Shown here: positions 23,917 through 35,667 of the stretch, piece by piece | Numbering within the stretch: the first letter of the stretch is position 1 | How the letters are laid out: each line of letters opens with the position of its first letter | Assembly: GCF_029852145.1 (NCBI RefSeq) | Contig: NC_079978.1 | Location: forward strand, 4,774,001-4,838,000 | Length of the DNA: 64,000 nucleotides | Direction: 5' to 3' | Source: Microplitis mediator | Lineage: Eukaryota > Arthropoda > Insecta > Hymenoptera > Braconidae | Notes under the pieces: generated by a model | Databases searched by the model: none | What the model saw: only the letters and a program-made list of their open reading frames with translations | What the model was told of the DNA's origin: nothing | Position numbers and translations under genes: made by a program

Positions 23917-24746
23917 GTCCTAAAGTTAGCCGACGTCTAATAATTTTTGGATTGTTTATAAACGTTATAATTAAGAAAAAAAATATTTTGAAAAATTGCA
24001 CCCATAGTTTATTTAATTTTCTACATGTGCAAATTTTTAGTTTTTTTTTCTTCAAATTTAATTGTTAAAAAAAAATCCAAAAATTTTTTATTGTCTGCTA
24101 ACTTCAGGATCATAAATTTTCACGATACTAAAGTTAGCCGACGTCTAATAATTTTTGGATTTCTTTTAAGCCATAAATTATAGAAAAAAAAATATTTCAA
24201 AAAATTGCGCCTGTAGTTTTTTAAATTTTCTACATGTGGTTATTTTTAGTTTTTTTTTTCTTCAAATTTAATTGTTCAAAAAAAAAATCAAAAAATTTTT
24301 AATTATTTTCTAACTTTAGGATCGCAAATTTTCACGATACTAAAGTTAGCCGACGTCTAATAATTTTGTGATTTTTTTAAAAACGTTATATTTAAGAAAA
24401 AAAATATTTTGAAAAATTGTACCTATAGTTTTTTAAATTTTCTACATGTGCATATTTTCATTTTTTTTTTTTCTAAATTGAATTGTGGGAAAAAAAAATT
24501 GAAAATTGTCTGCTAACTTCAGGATCATAAATTTTCAAAAATAAAATCAGTAAATAAATTATGATCCTGAAATTAGCACACAATTATAAATTTTAAACAA
24601 ACTAAAAAAATGCACATGTAGAAAATTTAAAAAACTGAACTAACTAATTTAAACAAGTGCAATTTTTTAACTATTTTATTTTTTTACAATTTATCGTTTT
24701 TAAAAAAATTCAAAAATAATTAGACGTCGGCTAACTTCAGTATCAT
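23917..24746. repeat. Cluster of four MITE family 6 copies
   Basis: Copies at 23917-24112, 24125-24322 and 24336-24527 are head-to-tail with a period near 210 bp, sharing the linker ATAAATTTTCACGATAC. A fourth at 24560-24746 carries the same ends with a more diverged interior. Each has AAAGTTAGCCGACGTCTAAT at left and GTCTGCTAACTTCAGGATC-type sequence at right. Confidence 0.8.
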
Positions 24747-25693
24747 AATAAATTATCGCTTCTAATTATTATCATTAATCTATTCAACTGAGTCATTGAA
24801 TTTTTTTGACCTTGACCAAGTCCTTGTTAATTTTTTCTATTCATTGTCTCTAATAAATTCTAACAAAATAAATAAATAGACAAATAACTGTTTATAAAAA
24901 TACTTTTAAATGAAAAATAAAAAATAATTTGAGTAATTGCTTTTTGAATTTCAATTCTTTTAATTCGACGGTAAGTAAATAATTTGAATGAAAGCATTAA
25001 AAATAAAAATGTCGTTACTTTAGATGTAAATAAATAGTGTATGATATTATTAAGTGGGATTACCAATAAGAGATGGCGTAGTATTTATAAACGGGTGGTA
25101 GTAATGTATTAGTTTAGATAATGAGATGAAGAAGCTAGAAGAGGAGAAGGCGGAGAAGAAAGAGGCTGAATTCTATTGTGTGAAACTCACGAAGATAGAG
25201 GGAACATAATGAAACTAACTGGCTCTGGCTTGGTCAATTAACGGCATAATATTTTATGTGTCCTCGTCTCCTGTTCGCTATCGCTAATACAAAATAATCT
25301 ACGATAGTGTTACAAGGAAATCCTGAACTGTGATTTCCAGAGCAACATCAACAGACCCGGATATGCGTGACTGACATACGGATCTTGTAAAATTACCATT
25401 TATATTTTAAAATGTATCATTAATTCATACATACTCACTACAAATAATTATTTATAACATTTTTATAAATATTATTTTAAATAGATCCGTCTTTAATTAT
25501 TATCGTGTTTTCCGGCTCACAGTTCGTGACTCATGACTTGACTGCTTTAATTGTCATCTGTCAAATTAAATATTCAAATTGTTTTACTCAACTTTACTGT
25601 TTCAGTGATTAAAGTCCATCTTAGTCAGACAGAATATTAAAAATTTCTTTTTAATTTTCATCGTAATATTATTTCTGAATTTAAAACAATTAG
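24747..25693. other. Spacer with a purine-rich patch, no confident gene
   Basis: Around 25120-25210 a purine-rich stretch encodes a short Lys/Glu-rich frame (28 codons) with no splice support. GC is higher to about 25390. It could be a regulatory or non-coding exon segment, but nothing decides it. Confidence 0.35.
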
Positions 25694-26815
25694 CCCGGGT
25701 CAAAAAAATAACTTGATTTTGATTTTTTTGACTTCCCGTACGAAAAAAGTATATATCCGGGAAATATACAGGCAGAATTGAATATATGTCTCATATATGC
25801 GGCATATATTCAGATTTGCCCGAATATACACGGATATATACTTTTTGCGTACGGGTTATTGGACTTGCTTTTGATTTAATTAACTTGATTTTGAGTGCTA
25901 TAATTTTTTTGACTCTTTTAACTTAATTTTGGCTCCAATTATTTTTTTCAAATTTAATATGACTTTTTTAACTTAAAAATTTAAGAGAGTGAAATAGGTG
26001 ATTTTCAAATGAACCGCTTTCATAGATAAATATCCAAATCATTAAATAAAATATTTCATTCGATGCGTAAAGTTATTATTTATCGAATGAAATTCTTCTC
26101 GTTCGGAAATTCCAGTTTATATCTGAGAATGGCTCATTTTAAATTTCCATTTGCTAATGTAAGTGCAACACGGACCGTTTCGTTTGTTCACATGTGTGTG
26201 ATAAAGAGAATAGATGGCATATCCTCTTAAGTCAACTAAGTCGAATTAAAGTCACGTTCACTTGGATTTGACTTAAGTCAACTAAGCCAAATCCAAGAGA
26301 ACGTGACTTTAATTTGACTTAGTTCGCGTAAATCGGTACGTAAATCATTCGTCAGTAAGTGAGATAATTTTTAACTTTTTTTCAACAAATTTTACCGTAG
26401 TCTACTGTAAATTTTATTCCGTTTTTGGTAAATTTTATGAAGACTACCACGAAATAAATAAATTTTTTCGTAATTTTTATTTCAAAAATGGTAATAAATA
26501 AAAGCGCCGTATTATGTCCCACGATTACAGTGAATTTAACGGTAATTTTTAAAAAAAATTTCTTTCCGTGTAGTTGACTCAAATTTAAGTCATTAAAGTC
26601 AAATCCAAGACAACGTGACTTTAATTTGACTTAATTGTCGTAAATCGGTACTAAGTAAGACAACAGTCAAAACCAAATGTGTTTTCATATCTTAAAATAT
26701 GTTTTTTATTTATTCAAAAAAAGAATGAAACTTGACTTGCTTTTGTCTCGCTTTATTTTCAATTTTCAAAATTACGCCAAAATCAAGTTACTTTTTTGAC
26801 CCGGGAATATTTAAA
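25694..26815. mobile_element. MITE family 7, large copy with nested insert
   Basis: Ends CCCGGGTCAAAAAAATAACT / ...TTTTTTGACCCGGG. The body repeats 'acttgattttgac' and 'gactttaatttgactta' in both orientations, including a palindrome at about 26225-26330. A nested hairpin element is at 25735-25855, and a CCGTGTA end at 26566-26573 hints at another eroded insertion. Confidence 0.7.
25735..25855. mobile_element. Small hairpin MITE nested in family 7
   Basis: A 121-bp near-perfect hairpin: CCCGTACGAAAAAAGTATAT at left, its complement at right, with flanking TT on each side. It lies 41 bp inside the larger element, so it is younger. Confidence 0.75.
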
Positions 26816-26895
26816 CGCTGTGATGATTATGTTTTAATTATGTTTGTGTGCAGATATGTAAAGACTTATGTATGTAAAAAATAAATGACTATGCC

Positions 26896-27036
26896 CTCTA
26901 AACATGAATTAGTGAAAATAAGTGAATATTCACTAATTCCGAGTGCAAGCCGAACCACTAATTTCAAAAAGTGGTTCGGTTGGCACTCAGAATTAGTGAA
27001 TATTCACCTATTTCACTTATTCATGTTTAGAGAGTG
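26896..27036. mobile_element. MITE family 4 (CTCTAAACATGAAT ends), full copy
   Basis: The palindrome runs CTCTAAACATGAATTAGTGA to its complement ending GTTTAGAGAG. Central arms AGTGCAAGCCGAACCACT / AGTGGTTCGGTTGGCACT flank an AATTTCAAA loop. Sister copies are at 37091-37224 and 9171-9243. Confidence 0.85.
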
Positions 27037-27099
27037 TCGACGGGAATAAATGAAACAATAAAATAATTATCGGTATGTTTTGAACGTTATTATAAAGCG

Positions 27100-27461
27100 A
27101 TGAGGGTGTAAAAAGATAAATCTGTAAACTGTAGATGAGCGTAGTTGTGTAGTGTGATATTACGACGGTGGGCAAGTGTAAACGCGTTTGACGACGCCGG
27201 GCGTCCTGGCCACCCTACTAGGTACGTCATAAATTTTAGTGAGGTTGCGCGGCGGCACGTTTTAACGGCGTACACCAGCATAGGTAGGTCGAATTGTGAG
27301 TGAGAGAGGAGCGCAAGTGGAGTTGAAGGAACGACGAAGCGAACTAAACCTCCTCTGGATCGACTCATACGAGTTTAACGTTCAGTTTCTACCGAGCTTC
27401 GTTCGCTCGAGTGTCTATCCAACGTCAAACTTGCTTACTTCCGTTCTTATCAACCCTCTGA
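27100..27461 (+). promoter_or_regulatory. Candidate promoter and 5' UTR exon of the GST gene
   Basis: This is the most GC- and CpG-rich stretch of the 25-kb desert. It contains an initiator-like TTCAGTTT (A at 27384) followed by about 77 transcribed bases and a consensus donor CTGA|GTAAGT at 27462. The GST start codon at 39736 is preceded by an acceptor-like TTAGTTAACCAG, so a spliced leader with a 12.3-kb intron would fit. No direct proof joins the two. Confidence 0.4.
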
Positions 27462-28495
27462 GTAAGTTCCTCGTGTTTTTATCTTTACATAAAAATTTTC
27501 CAACAATCATTTATCATTTACATAAAATTTTAACACTTTAATTATCAAATTTACGTTCATCGCTCGACGATAAGTTTTATTCGGAAAAATCAAATTTCGC
27601 TTGAGATAAAATTATTTATACTGACATTAACTCAATTTACTTTACTTGATTGAGTTTCTACACTCCGACTTACATTAGAAGATTTGTTATTTTTTTTTTT
27701 TCGTTGAATGAAATTATTTGAAGGATGGTAGAAAAAATAAGTTTTTTTATTGGTTTTGACTTTTATAAATATCAAATAATTAGTTTATTTTTTTTTCTTA
27801 CAATTTTTTTTTATGACCTTCAAGCCAAGTGACCTCGTGGCACTTGGAGCGATGGCCAAATAAATCTAATGAACCATTAGGGATATTTATTAAGCAACTA
27901 TTATATTGTTATGTTGTGTCGTGTGCGAGCGCAATCCCGTCCACTAACCAAGAAAATTAATTTCAATTGTGGATGATGATAAATAAAAAACTCGTGGGTG
28001 ATTTATTATAATCATTATTGTTATTATTATTCTAACAACAACAATTATTCATGGTTCCTCGTAATCAACATGAGTGACACATTCCACTTACTAAGCCCGC
28101 GCTAATTTTTCATAACATTTTATCATAATTATTTTTTACTTTTGAATTTATATTCAAAAGCGAATTCGTTTTTAATTTTATTCAAGCCCACAATTTAAAT
28201 TCTCCATTTATGTTAGATAATTAAAAACGAGAAAAAAAATTGAAACACTTTTTAATTCATGAAAAAAAATCTGAGCGTTAATTGAATTGAAAATGAAGTG
28301 AAATAAAATTTGAATTTTTTTTTATTTGAATTTTTTTTTAGTCTGAAGTAGGAAAATAATTTCGAGATGAATAATAAATTTTATAAGCGAATTATCTTGA
28401 GGGATTTTTACCGTCGGCGAGTTTAATGAGTCATTTTTCTAAGCCGTGTTTTATTTTTTATTTTTATTATCATTTATTTTCTCTGCACTGTAAAA
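27462..28495. other. AT-rich DNA, possible GST intron 1
   Basis: No gene or repeat ends seen. If the 27.4-kb leader exon belongs to the GST, this and all sequence to 39.7 kb is its first intron. Confidence 0.4.
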
Positions 28496-28782
28496 CGTTT
28501 GCAGAGTAAACATGGAGTAAATCCGGAGTGAATGCAGAGGATTGTTTATTTATTTAATCTCTTGGGAGTGAAATTTACTCCGAAGGGAATTTATTTTGAT
28601 ATTAACTCCGAACCGGAGTGAATTCAGATTTAAATAAAATCCAGATCACTCCGAAATCACTCATCTAAAAAAACAAACTCCCTATTTACTCCGTATACGA
28701 AGTGATTTTTTTTTAAACTCCGAAACTCCAAGTGAATCCGGATTGAAATAAAATCCGTAATTACTCCGAATTTTTTACAGTG
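28496..28782. mobile_element. MITE family 2 copy
   Basis: CACTGTAAAACGTTTGCAGA at left and TTTTTTACAGTG at right, with 'ccggagtgaat' blocks in both orientations. Better preserved than most copies in the window. Confidence 0.8.
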
Positions 28783-30288
28783 TAGTAAACAATTTACGTC
28801 ACTACTCATATATTCAACGGTATAAATAATTAATCCGAGTCACCCCCATTTTTTTATATTTTCACGCCCTTGCGTCCAAAAAAAAATATATAATCAATAC
28901 GCCATCAATCTTTCATAGCCTCACTCTGTATTGATGAATTTAAGCATGACGACAGAATGAATAAAGAATTCTAAATTAAATACCGGAGATATGAAAAATA
29001 AATATTTATTTATAAATAAATAATGAGCAAAATGGAAAATATACTTTTATTTTAAATAAACTCACTGCTACGGGATATTAATAAATCATTGTTTCCAATT
29101 GAAATAATTGAACTATATAAATTTAAAATGTTCATGTATACATATTAAAACATTGATTTTCAGTGAAAACCCTAGGCGTCTACGGCACTAGTTCAACCAC
29201 CTCAATGCTCTAGAATAGCTGACTATTACTTATTTAAAAGTTACTCTCGGTTTATATTTTAGACAATCACATGTCATAAATTTTTATTATTAAATCATTA
29301 CTGTGTATTTAAGTCTTAATCGATAGCACTTTACATGGCTTTTTTTTATTAAGGTCACTCTGGTTTCAAAGTCAAACTTTTTCAATTATGAATTAATTTT
29401 TTTTTAGAGTTTGTTCTGAATTGTCAATTTATTTTATTTTTGGGTCGAACGAACTTTAGAGGAAAATTTTAAAAAATAAATGATTTCGGGGGTAAAGATT
29501 TTTTTTTTAGTCAACTTGTAGCCTTGAAAATCGTCACTGATGGAGGTTCTTCTAGAACGAATAGGTTTCTAATTCGATAATGTTCTCAATGAGTGTCGTT
29601 ATTGCAGATACTGGACTCGATGATTTAAATTAAAAAGTAACATCATTAAGGGCGTATGAAAAATTATCGGAAATTGTCATTCTATTAGTAATTTTTTTTT
29701 TATTTAAAAGTTTGAGAAATTTAGGATTTTATTATGATTAAGATTTTTATCGGAACTAATTTTGACCAAAATGAGCTGGAAAAATTTAAAAGAGATTGTT
29801 ACGTAAAAAGTATTTTTCATAGAAGAAAAACTTGAAATTTAATACTTTGTTTTGTCAAGTGTAAGCCCTGTAATTTACATGAAAACGGATATTTCACAAT
29901 AATTTTCTTTCCATTCGAGTCAAATCGGCTTTTACAATAAATAGTCTTGCAGTCTTATGGAAAATCTTTATAGGCTTTGACAGCTGCCTCACTGAAAAAT
30001 TCGTATCGGATTTTCTGAAAAATTTCATCTCAAATTTTTAAAAAATGATGAAAAGAATACTTCTTTTTTTTTTTAATTCGAAAACGAGAACTATTTTTCC
30101 GCTATTATGCAAATAATTTTCGTAAATATTTGACTGTTGATCAGCCAACAATAAAATTACTGGAAAATTGGTTAAAGTTTACATATTTCATTATTTTTCT
30201 GAATAAAGAATTTCATAAAAAATTTAGGGAATTTAAATTTTAATTAAATTATTTTCATTTTAACTGAAAATTAATATCGTTACTGATA
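28783..30288. other. AT-rich spacer, nothing recognisable
   Basis: No coding frames of note, no splice-flanked exon candidates and no matched terminal repeats were seen. Confidence 0.5.
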
Positions 30289-30464
30289 CACGCTGAAAAA
30301 AAACTGGTAATACTTGCCATATTAACGAAGTAACTATTCCCATCTTTACATTTTAATGATTTTCATTCTTTTATGTTAACTTTTCCTATTGGAGATGGTA
30401 ACTATTCTTATTCATGATGGTAATCATTACTATCTTAGAAGGTAAATTAAAAAAATTTTTCAGA

Positions 30465-30890
30465 TCCCGTGTAAAAAAAATTTTCGTTCATAATGAATTA
30501 AGATCTGAATTTCATGACGAAACTCAGATCGTGACACAAATATAACTTTCATCATGAATTTACGTCTTTGAATTGGACTTGGAATGACTTCGATTGAAAC
30601 TTAACTGATTTTTTTACTGAATTAAATCTTTTGTCAAATTTATCGATTCAGAAATTACCAATAAACTTCTTCTATCAAGCACTTAATTTACGCAAATCAG
30701 TTTAGATTGTAAAATTAATTTAGTGAATGAACTTTGGATCATTTGGATTTAAATTTTACTGTCATAACTTTGACGTGATTAAAGTTGATGATACAAATTC
30801 ATGATGAAAGTCATATTTGTATCACGATCTGAGTCTCGAGATGAAATTTATGTATAAAGTCATTATGAACAATCATTTTTTTACACGGGA
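30465..30890. mobile_element. Nested MITE (TCCCGTGTAAAAAAA ends)
   Basis: Left TCCCGTGTAAAAAAAATTTT, then GTTCATAATGAA; right is the complement with GTTCATAATGAC. The centre pairs 'aaattcatgatgaaagt' with its inverse. It interrupts the family 1 sequence at CAGA^TATAAG. Confidence 0.75.
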
Positions 30891-31042
30891 TATAAGAAAT
30901 ATTACTATATAGATGGTAACTATTATTATGGGAGATGGTAACTATTCTTATTCGCGATGGTAATCATTACTATCTCAGAAGGCAAAATTTAAAAATTTTT
31001 CAGGCATAAGAAATATTATTATCTGAATGGTAACTATTACTA

Positions 31043-31683
31043 CCCGGGTCAAAAATAAAACTTGATTTAGAGTTGGTTTACCAAGTCGAAATTTGGAGCC
31101 GTTTTTCACACGACAAACTCGACTTTTTTTACGGAGGTATGAAATATATTAAGTTTTCGCCTTGATTTAGACTTAACTGGCTTACTTAGTCACGATTTAA
31201 GACGAAAAAGTTGCAATCAAGTCGAAATTGACTTGATTTAGACTTATTCGACTTAAATTTTAAGACGAAAAAGTTAAGATCAAGTCGAAATTGACTTGGT
31301 TTAGACTTATTCGACTTAGAATGTAAGGCGAAAAAGTCTAAATCGAGTCGAAACTGACTTGATGTAGACTTATTCGGCTTAAATTATAAGTCGAAAGAGT
31401 CAGAACTAAGGTGAAATAATTTTTATATATTAAGGCGAAAGTAAGGCGAATAAATGACTTTTTTTTTACTTGGTTTAGCAAGTCAGAAGTAATGTGAATG
31501 ACTATCGTGCTCAAAGTAAAGGCGAACAAGTTGAAACTAAGATGAAAAAAGTTCAAAAAGTTGAAAAAAATTAAATTTAAGTCGAAAAAGTCGAGATCTT
31601 ATCAAAAAATCGTCGGCAAATCGATAACTTCAAAAGAAAATAAGGCGAAGCGAGCCTAAATCAAGTTTTATTTTTGACCCGGG
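31043..31683. mobile_element. Nested MITE family 7 with TA target site
   Basis: CCCGGGTCAAAAATAAAACT ... complement, flanked by TA on both sides. The body is a run of diverged repeats of 'aagtcgaaattgacttgattt' with a period near 60-65 bp. Confidence 0.8.
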
Positions 31684-31779
31684 TATCGGCAATAGTAAAT
31701 ATTACTATACGAGAAACGAATAGTTAACATAAAAGCATGATAATGATTATCACATACAGGTGGTAATCATTCCCTATTG

Positions 31780-32311
31780 CACACGGAAAAAACGAATTTC
31801 GTCCTGATAACAAAAGACGGGACAACGAAAGATTTTGTTATAATAACAAACATGATTAGCTTACGGTAACAAACCAATTTGTTATAGTAACAAATGAATT
31901 TGTGTCGTAATCAAGAAGTTGATTTGTTATAAGAACACATGATGTTTATTATAATAATATCGTCGTATTTTAAAGCCGGCATTTGCTACCATAAGTGGAC
32001 GGATTTTTGCAATAAAGTCTTAACTAACCTTATAAGTTAAGACGTTATTGCAAAAATCCGTCCTAGTAATCTTAGCTTATGATTACAAAAATTTTTGTTA
32101 CAAATTCATTCTGTTACTTTAACAAATCAGTTTTTTTATTGGAACACACCAGTTTTGTTACAGTTACAAACCATTGCTTAGCCCAACGAAGAATTTGCAA
32201 GCATTACAAAAACATTGTAATCCCAACGAATGCTTCGTTATCCGTATATTAAGGCAAAATTTTGTTACCGTAAGTTATCTTATCTTGTGTACAAAAAATT
32301 TTTTTCCGTGC
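31780..32311. mobile_element. Nested MITE (CACACGGAAAAAA ends) with a strong internal hairpin
   Basis: Ends CACACGGAAAAAACGAATTT / TTTTTTTCCGTGCA. Blocks of 'tttgttataataacaaa' repeat in both orientations. A hairpin at about 32003-32069 pairs GGACGGATTTTTGCAATAA with its complement over almost 30 bp around a 9-nt loop. Confidence 0.75.
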
Positions 32312-32347
32312 AAGATAGTGATAGTAAGCATTTTTTTCTCAGCGTAT

Positions 32348-35048
32348 AATACTAATTAATTTCTCCGTTAATATTTTCGAGTAGAAAAAAAACATTGCAG
32401 CTTAAAAATTTAATACCACTAACAGCTTTAATAATCAGATGTAGCCCAATTTGCGCTATAACTACAACCATAATAACCATATTGTAAAACACAACAGAGT
32501 GAAGATATAAACGCTACTACAGTTAGTATCTGATGATGACATTGCCAACAGCATTACTACCATGATTATTATTATCATCATTTATATATATATATATATA
32601 TAGTTGGGTTTATAGTGCATCAGTGTAGATATGATGTGAACCCAGCGCATCCTATGTTGCCAGGGAATCAATCTCTTTGAATGATTTGCACTTGTGTGCG
32701 TCACCATAAATGCTCCATTAATTAATCCATTCTACCTAAACAATAGCGAATAATATCTAAATGGTTATATAACAATACTAAGACTAATAATCCCATTGTA
32801 ACACAAAGAACCTTATAATTTATCTACTTCACTAAAACCTGCTACCATCGAAATAATTGCAATTAGAGTGATTGCTCGCGAAATCCTGCAAGCTCACTTA
32901 TTTTTTTACCTTTTAACGACCAAGGACTTGGCAAATTTTAAAATAGACTGTTGCTATGTACATAAAGATAAAACAATAAAAAATCTACCGCTTACCTAAA
33001 AATATATATTTTTTCGTCATTTAATTATTCTCTTTTATGGACTCTCTTTTATTCTACTGTACATTTAATACGATTAATGCAAATTCGTTGGAAGTACTAG
33101 TAATTTAATAATCCGTTATTTTAGTTTCTTTTTTTTTTGTTATTTTTTCTTTAAAAAAATTGTCGACCAAAGAATAGCGATTGCGTAATTTGAATAAAGA
33201 TTCCATCAACTTATTGCCGACGAGTTTTTTTTACTTTAAAATTCATGGGTAAAAAAAAAGCTAATAATTGATTAATTAATTATTAAATTAATAATCAGTT
33301 TATTGCTACAGGGGCAGTTGGTTAATAATTAATATATTGGTTAATTAATAAAATTTATGATATTACAGGTTATAAATTGTAATTAAAAAGTAAACAAATT
33401 TCTTTTTATTAAAAATAATTAAATAATTTAAACGAATAAACTTTAAAGTATACTAATTATTTTATAAATTTAACTGAGTAAATAAATTACATAGAAATAA
33501 GTATGCAGAGAAATGCACTTGTAAAATACGTATGTCAAAAAAAAAGACAAAGTTTATTCAGAAAAGTTGTTAATTAAAACAATCCGTACGGTTTGTTAGC
33601 TTATTTAAATTATCTCTGTTTGAATTTAGCTTGTTTAAATTAATGAACATCATTATAAAAAAAGTAACTATATATACACATATTATTTTGAAAAGGAAAA
33701 GGAAAATTTCATTTCAGATATTGCGTTATAATTTTAGCTAACGTTTTATACAACTTGATTTCCCGGTAATTTTAATATCACCGCAGTTATAAGCAAGAAA
33801 ACTTTTTTTTTTTTTCAACCGGGCTTTCGTTACAGTTTCATTCTATTGCACATCGTACTTTTTATATTCGATGCTCTTTCATGACTTTCCTTACATTTAT
33901 TTATTTTTTTTTTTATCTTTATATTTTTTAGTATTTTTATTTTTCTCAATCCTTTTGATCTTCCGCAATATCCTGTAGATGCGAGAGGATACCATCATCA
34001 ATACACGACTGATACCAAATCATATATATATACAATCTATATATTTCCTATCAACGTGGGTATTCGCAGTCAAATTGAATTTCACTTCACCACGTTCGTC
34101 CTCATAAATAAAAAAAAAGAAGAAACTACACAATCGTTTTATTTTTTTTCTATTTTTCATTTCATAAAAAAACATCCATTTGATTTTTATTAATTTTTTT
34201 TTTTTATACAAAATTGTTTGTTCATCAACATTAAGTAGATTTATTTTTGAGATTATAATTTTTGACCTTAAAAAACATTCACAAGTGTAAAGTTACTTTT
34301 TAATTAATGGAAAATGAAGAAAAAAAATATAAATAGAAATAAAGTCTCTTAAAAATGTCTAATGACGTAGTGACACTCATTATAAGAAACTAGAGATGCT
34401 ATAAAATAATACCTCATTCTCTTGTTATTGTATCTTTTATCACCACCATTACCACTCAACACCTTTTATTTCAACTTTTAAAAAATACATCTTGTGTATT
34501 GTAAATTTTACTTGGCATTGTTATCACTAGTAACAGCCTTTTTCTAGTCGATCATTTACTCTACAGCAATATTCAATTACTTCTATTGTATCTTTGCAAT
34601 ATAAAGATACAGGTGTCATATAATAGTGCTAGTTAATATATATATTTATATATATATACAGAGAAAATTTTGCAAAATGGGAACACTATATATATAAAAT
34701 TAATTTTTTTTTAAATGATATTTTTAAAGAACGATTGTTTCTATAAAAGTTTTTCTATTCTATATTTTGCCCGATTTTATTTTTATATATATTCATGTAT
34801 ATGATATGTGTAAATATAATTTGTACAATTTTTCTTTTTATCGCGACATATGTCAATGTTTGTCAAAATAAACAGATTCAATAAATTTGAATTTGAATAA
34901 ATAATTTTTCAAGATAGCTCAGGATTTCTTAAATTTTAATATTCATGAATACAGTTACATTTTACAGTGATAGCAATCTAGGTATTTCAGAAGACCGCCA
35001 GAATTAAAAAATTCAAGAACTACCCCAATATCTATAAAATAAATTATT
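32348..35048. other. AT-rich spacer with microsatellites
   Basis: Holds a (TA)n run at about 32582-32602 and other AT tracts. At 34855-34910 the sequence AATAAACAGATTCAATAAAT plus an AT-rich tail might be a LINE end. No gene evidence. Confidence 0.45.
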
Positions 35049-35503
35049 AGGGGAGGAGGGGGCAAAGTGGGCCCCTCAAAGTTTTCTATACGCCACTAAA
35101 TTCGGACGGATCATAAGCTTATCGTAATCTCTTATATAATGAGGGCTAAAATAGATTACCAAAACTGTTCATTAAATATAATTTATTAAAAAAATTAAAG
35201 ATAACAAAATTACGTTTTAAAGTTAGATAGCAGCAGACTATTAAAATGACTTTTATGTTATTAAAATACAATTGTTTTATAGTTATTTGCAAATATCACA
35301 CGTGTAAAGAATAAAAAATATCAAATCCGAAATTTTTTGGAGGGTCCACTTTGCCCCTAATTTTCGATTTTTCAATTTTAATGGACACAGTATAATGAAG
35401 TGAAAAAAAGGATCAAGGGTCTAAAAAGAAGTAAACGTGTAAAAAAAATGAATGATATTATAATTATTTTCCTTAAGGGTCCACTTTGCCCCCCTTCTCC
35501 CCT
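35049..35503. mobile_element. MITE with AGGGGAGGAGGGGGCAAAG ends
   Basis: Left AGGGGAGGAGGGGGCAAAGT, right ACTTTGCCCCCCTTCTCCCC; an extra internal copy of the end (GGTCCACTTTGCCCC) lies at about 35343-35357. This is the uninterrupted relative of the outer element at 20389-21297. Confidence 0.8.
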
Positions 35504-35511
35504 ATAACTTT

Positions 35512-35667
35512 ACACGGAAAAAAATAGGTACTGAAACAGAACTAAATCCTGTTGCTGCAACAAGATTTATCCTGCGGAAACAACAGGAAAACGGTTACTG
35601 TAACATAAAAATCTTGTTGCTTCCACAGGATCTTGTCCTCTTGCAGCGCCTATTTTTTTTCTATGTG
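35512..35667. mobile_element. Small MITE (ACACGGAAAAAAATAGG ends)
   Basis: A 156-bp element immediately after the previous one. ACACGGAAAAAAATAGG pairs with CCTATTTTTTTTCTATGTG. The inner arms pair 'aatcctgttgctgcaacaag' with its inverse imperfectly. Confidence 0.7.

Larger units (their letters stand above)
30289..32347. mobile_element. MITE family 1 copy invaded by three other elements
   Basis: The outer ends (ACACGCTGAAAAAAAACT / ...TTTTTTTCTCAGCGTAT) and internal 'gatggtaac' blocks match 809-1431. Three separate elements interrupt it: 30465-30890, 31043-31683 and 31780-32311. Its own sequence is recovered by removing them, apart from an internal tandem duplication of the 'ggagatggtaactattctta' region. 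Confidence 0.75.

Noticed and set aside
25120..25210. Short Lys/Glu-rich coding exon
   Set aside because: Only 28 codons of purine-rich sequence and no acceptor/donor pair in phase.
27090..27541. Two overlapping frames (92 and 81 codons) in the GC-rich island
   Set aside because: Both are explained by low stop density in a GC-richer promoter/leader region; neither resembles a protein and one crosses the predicted donor.
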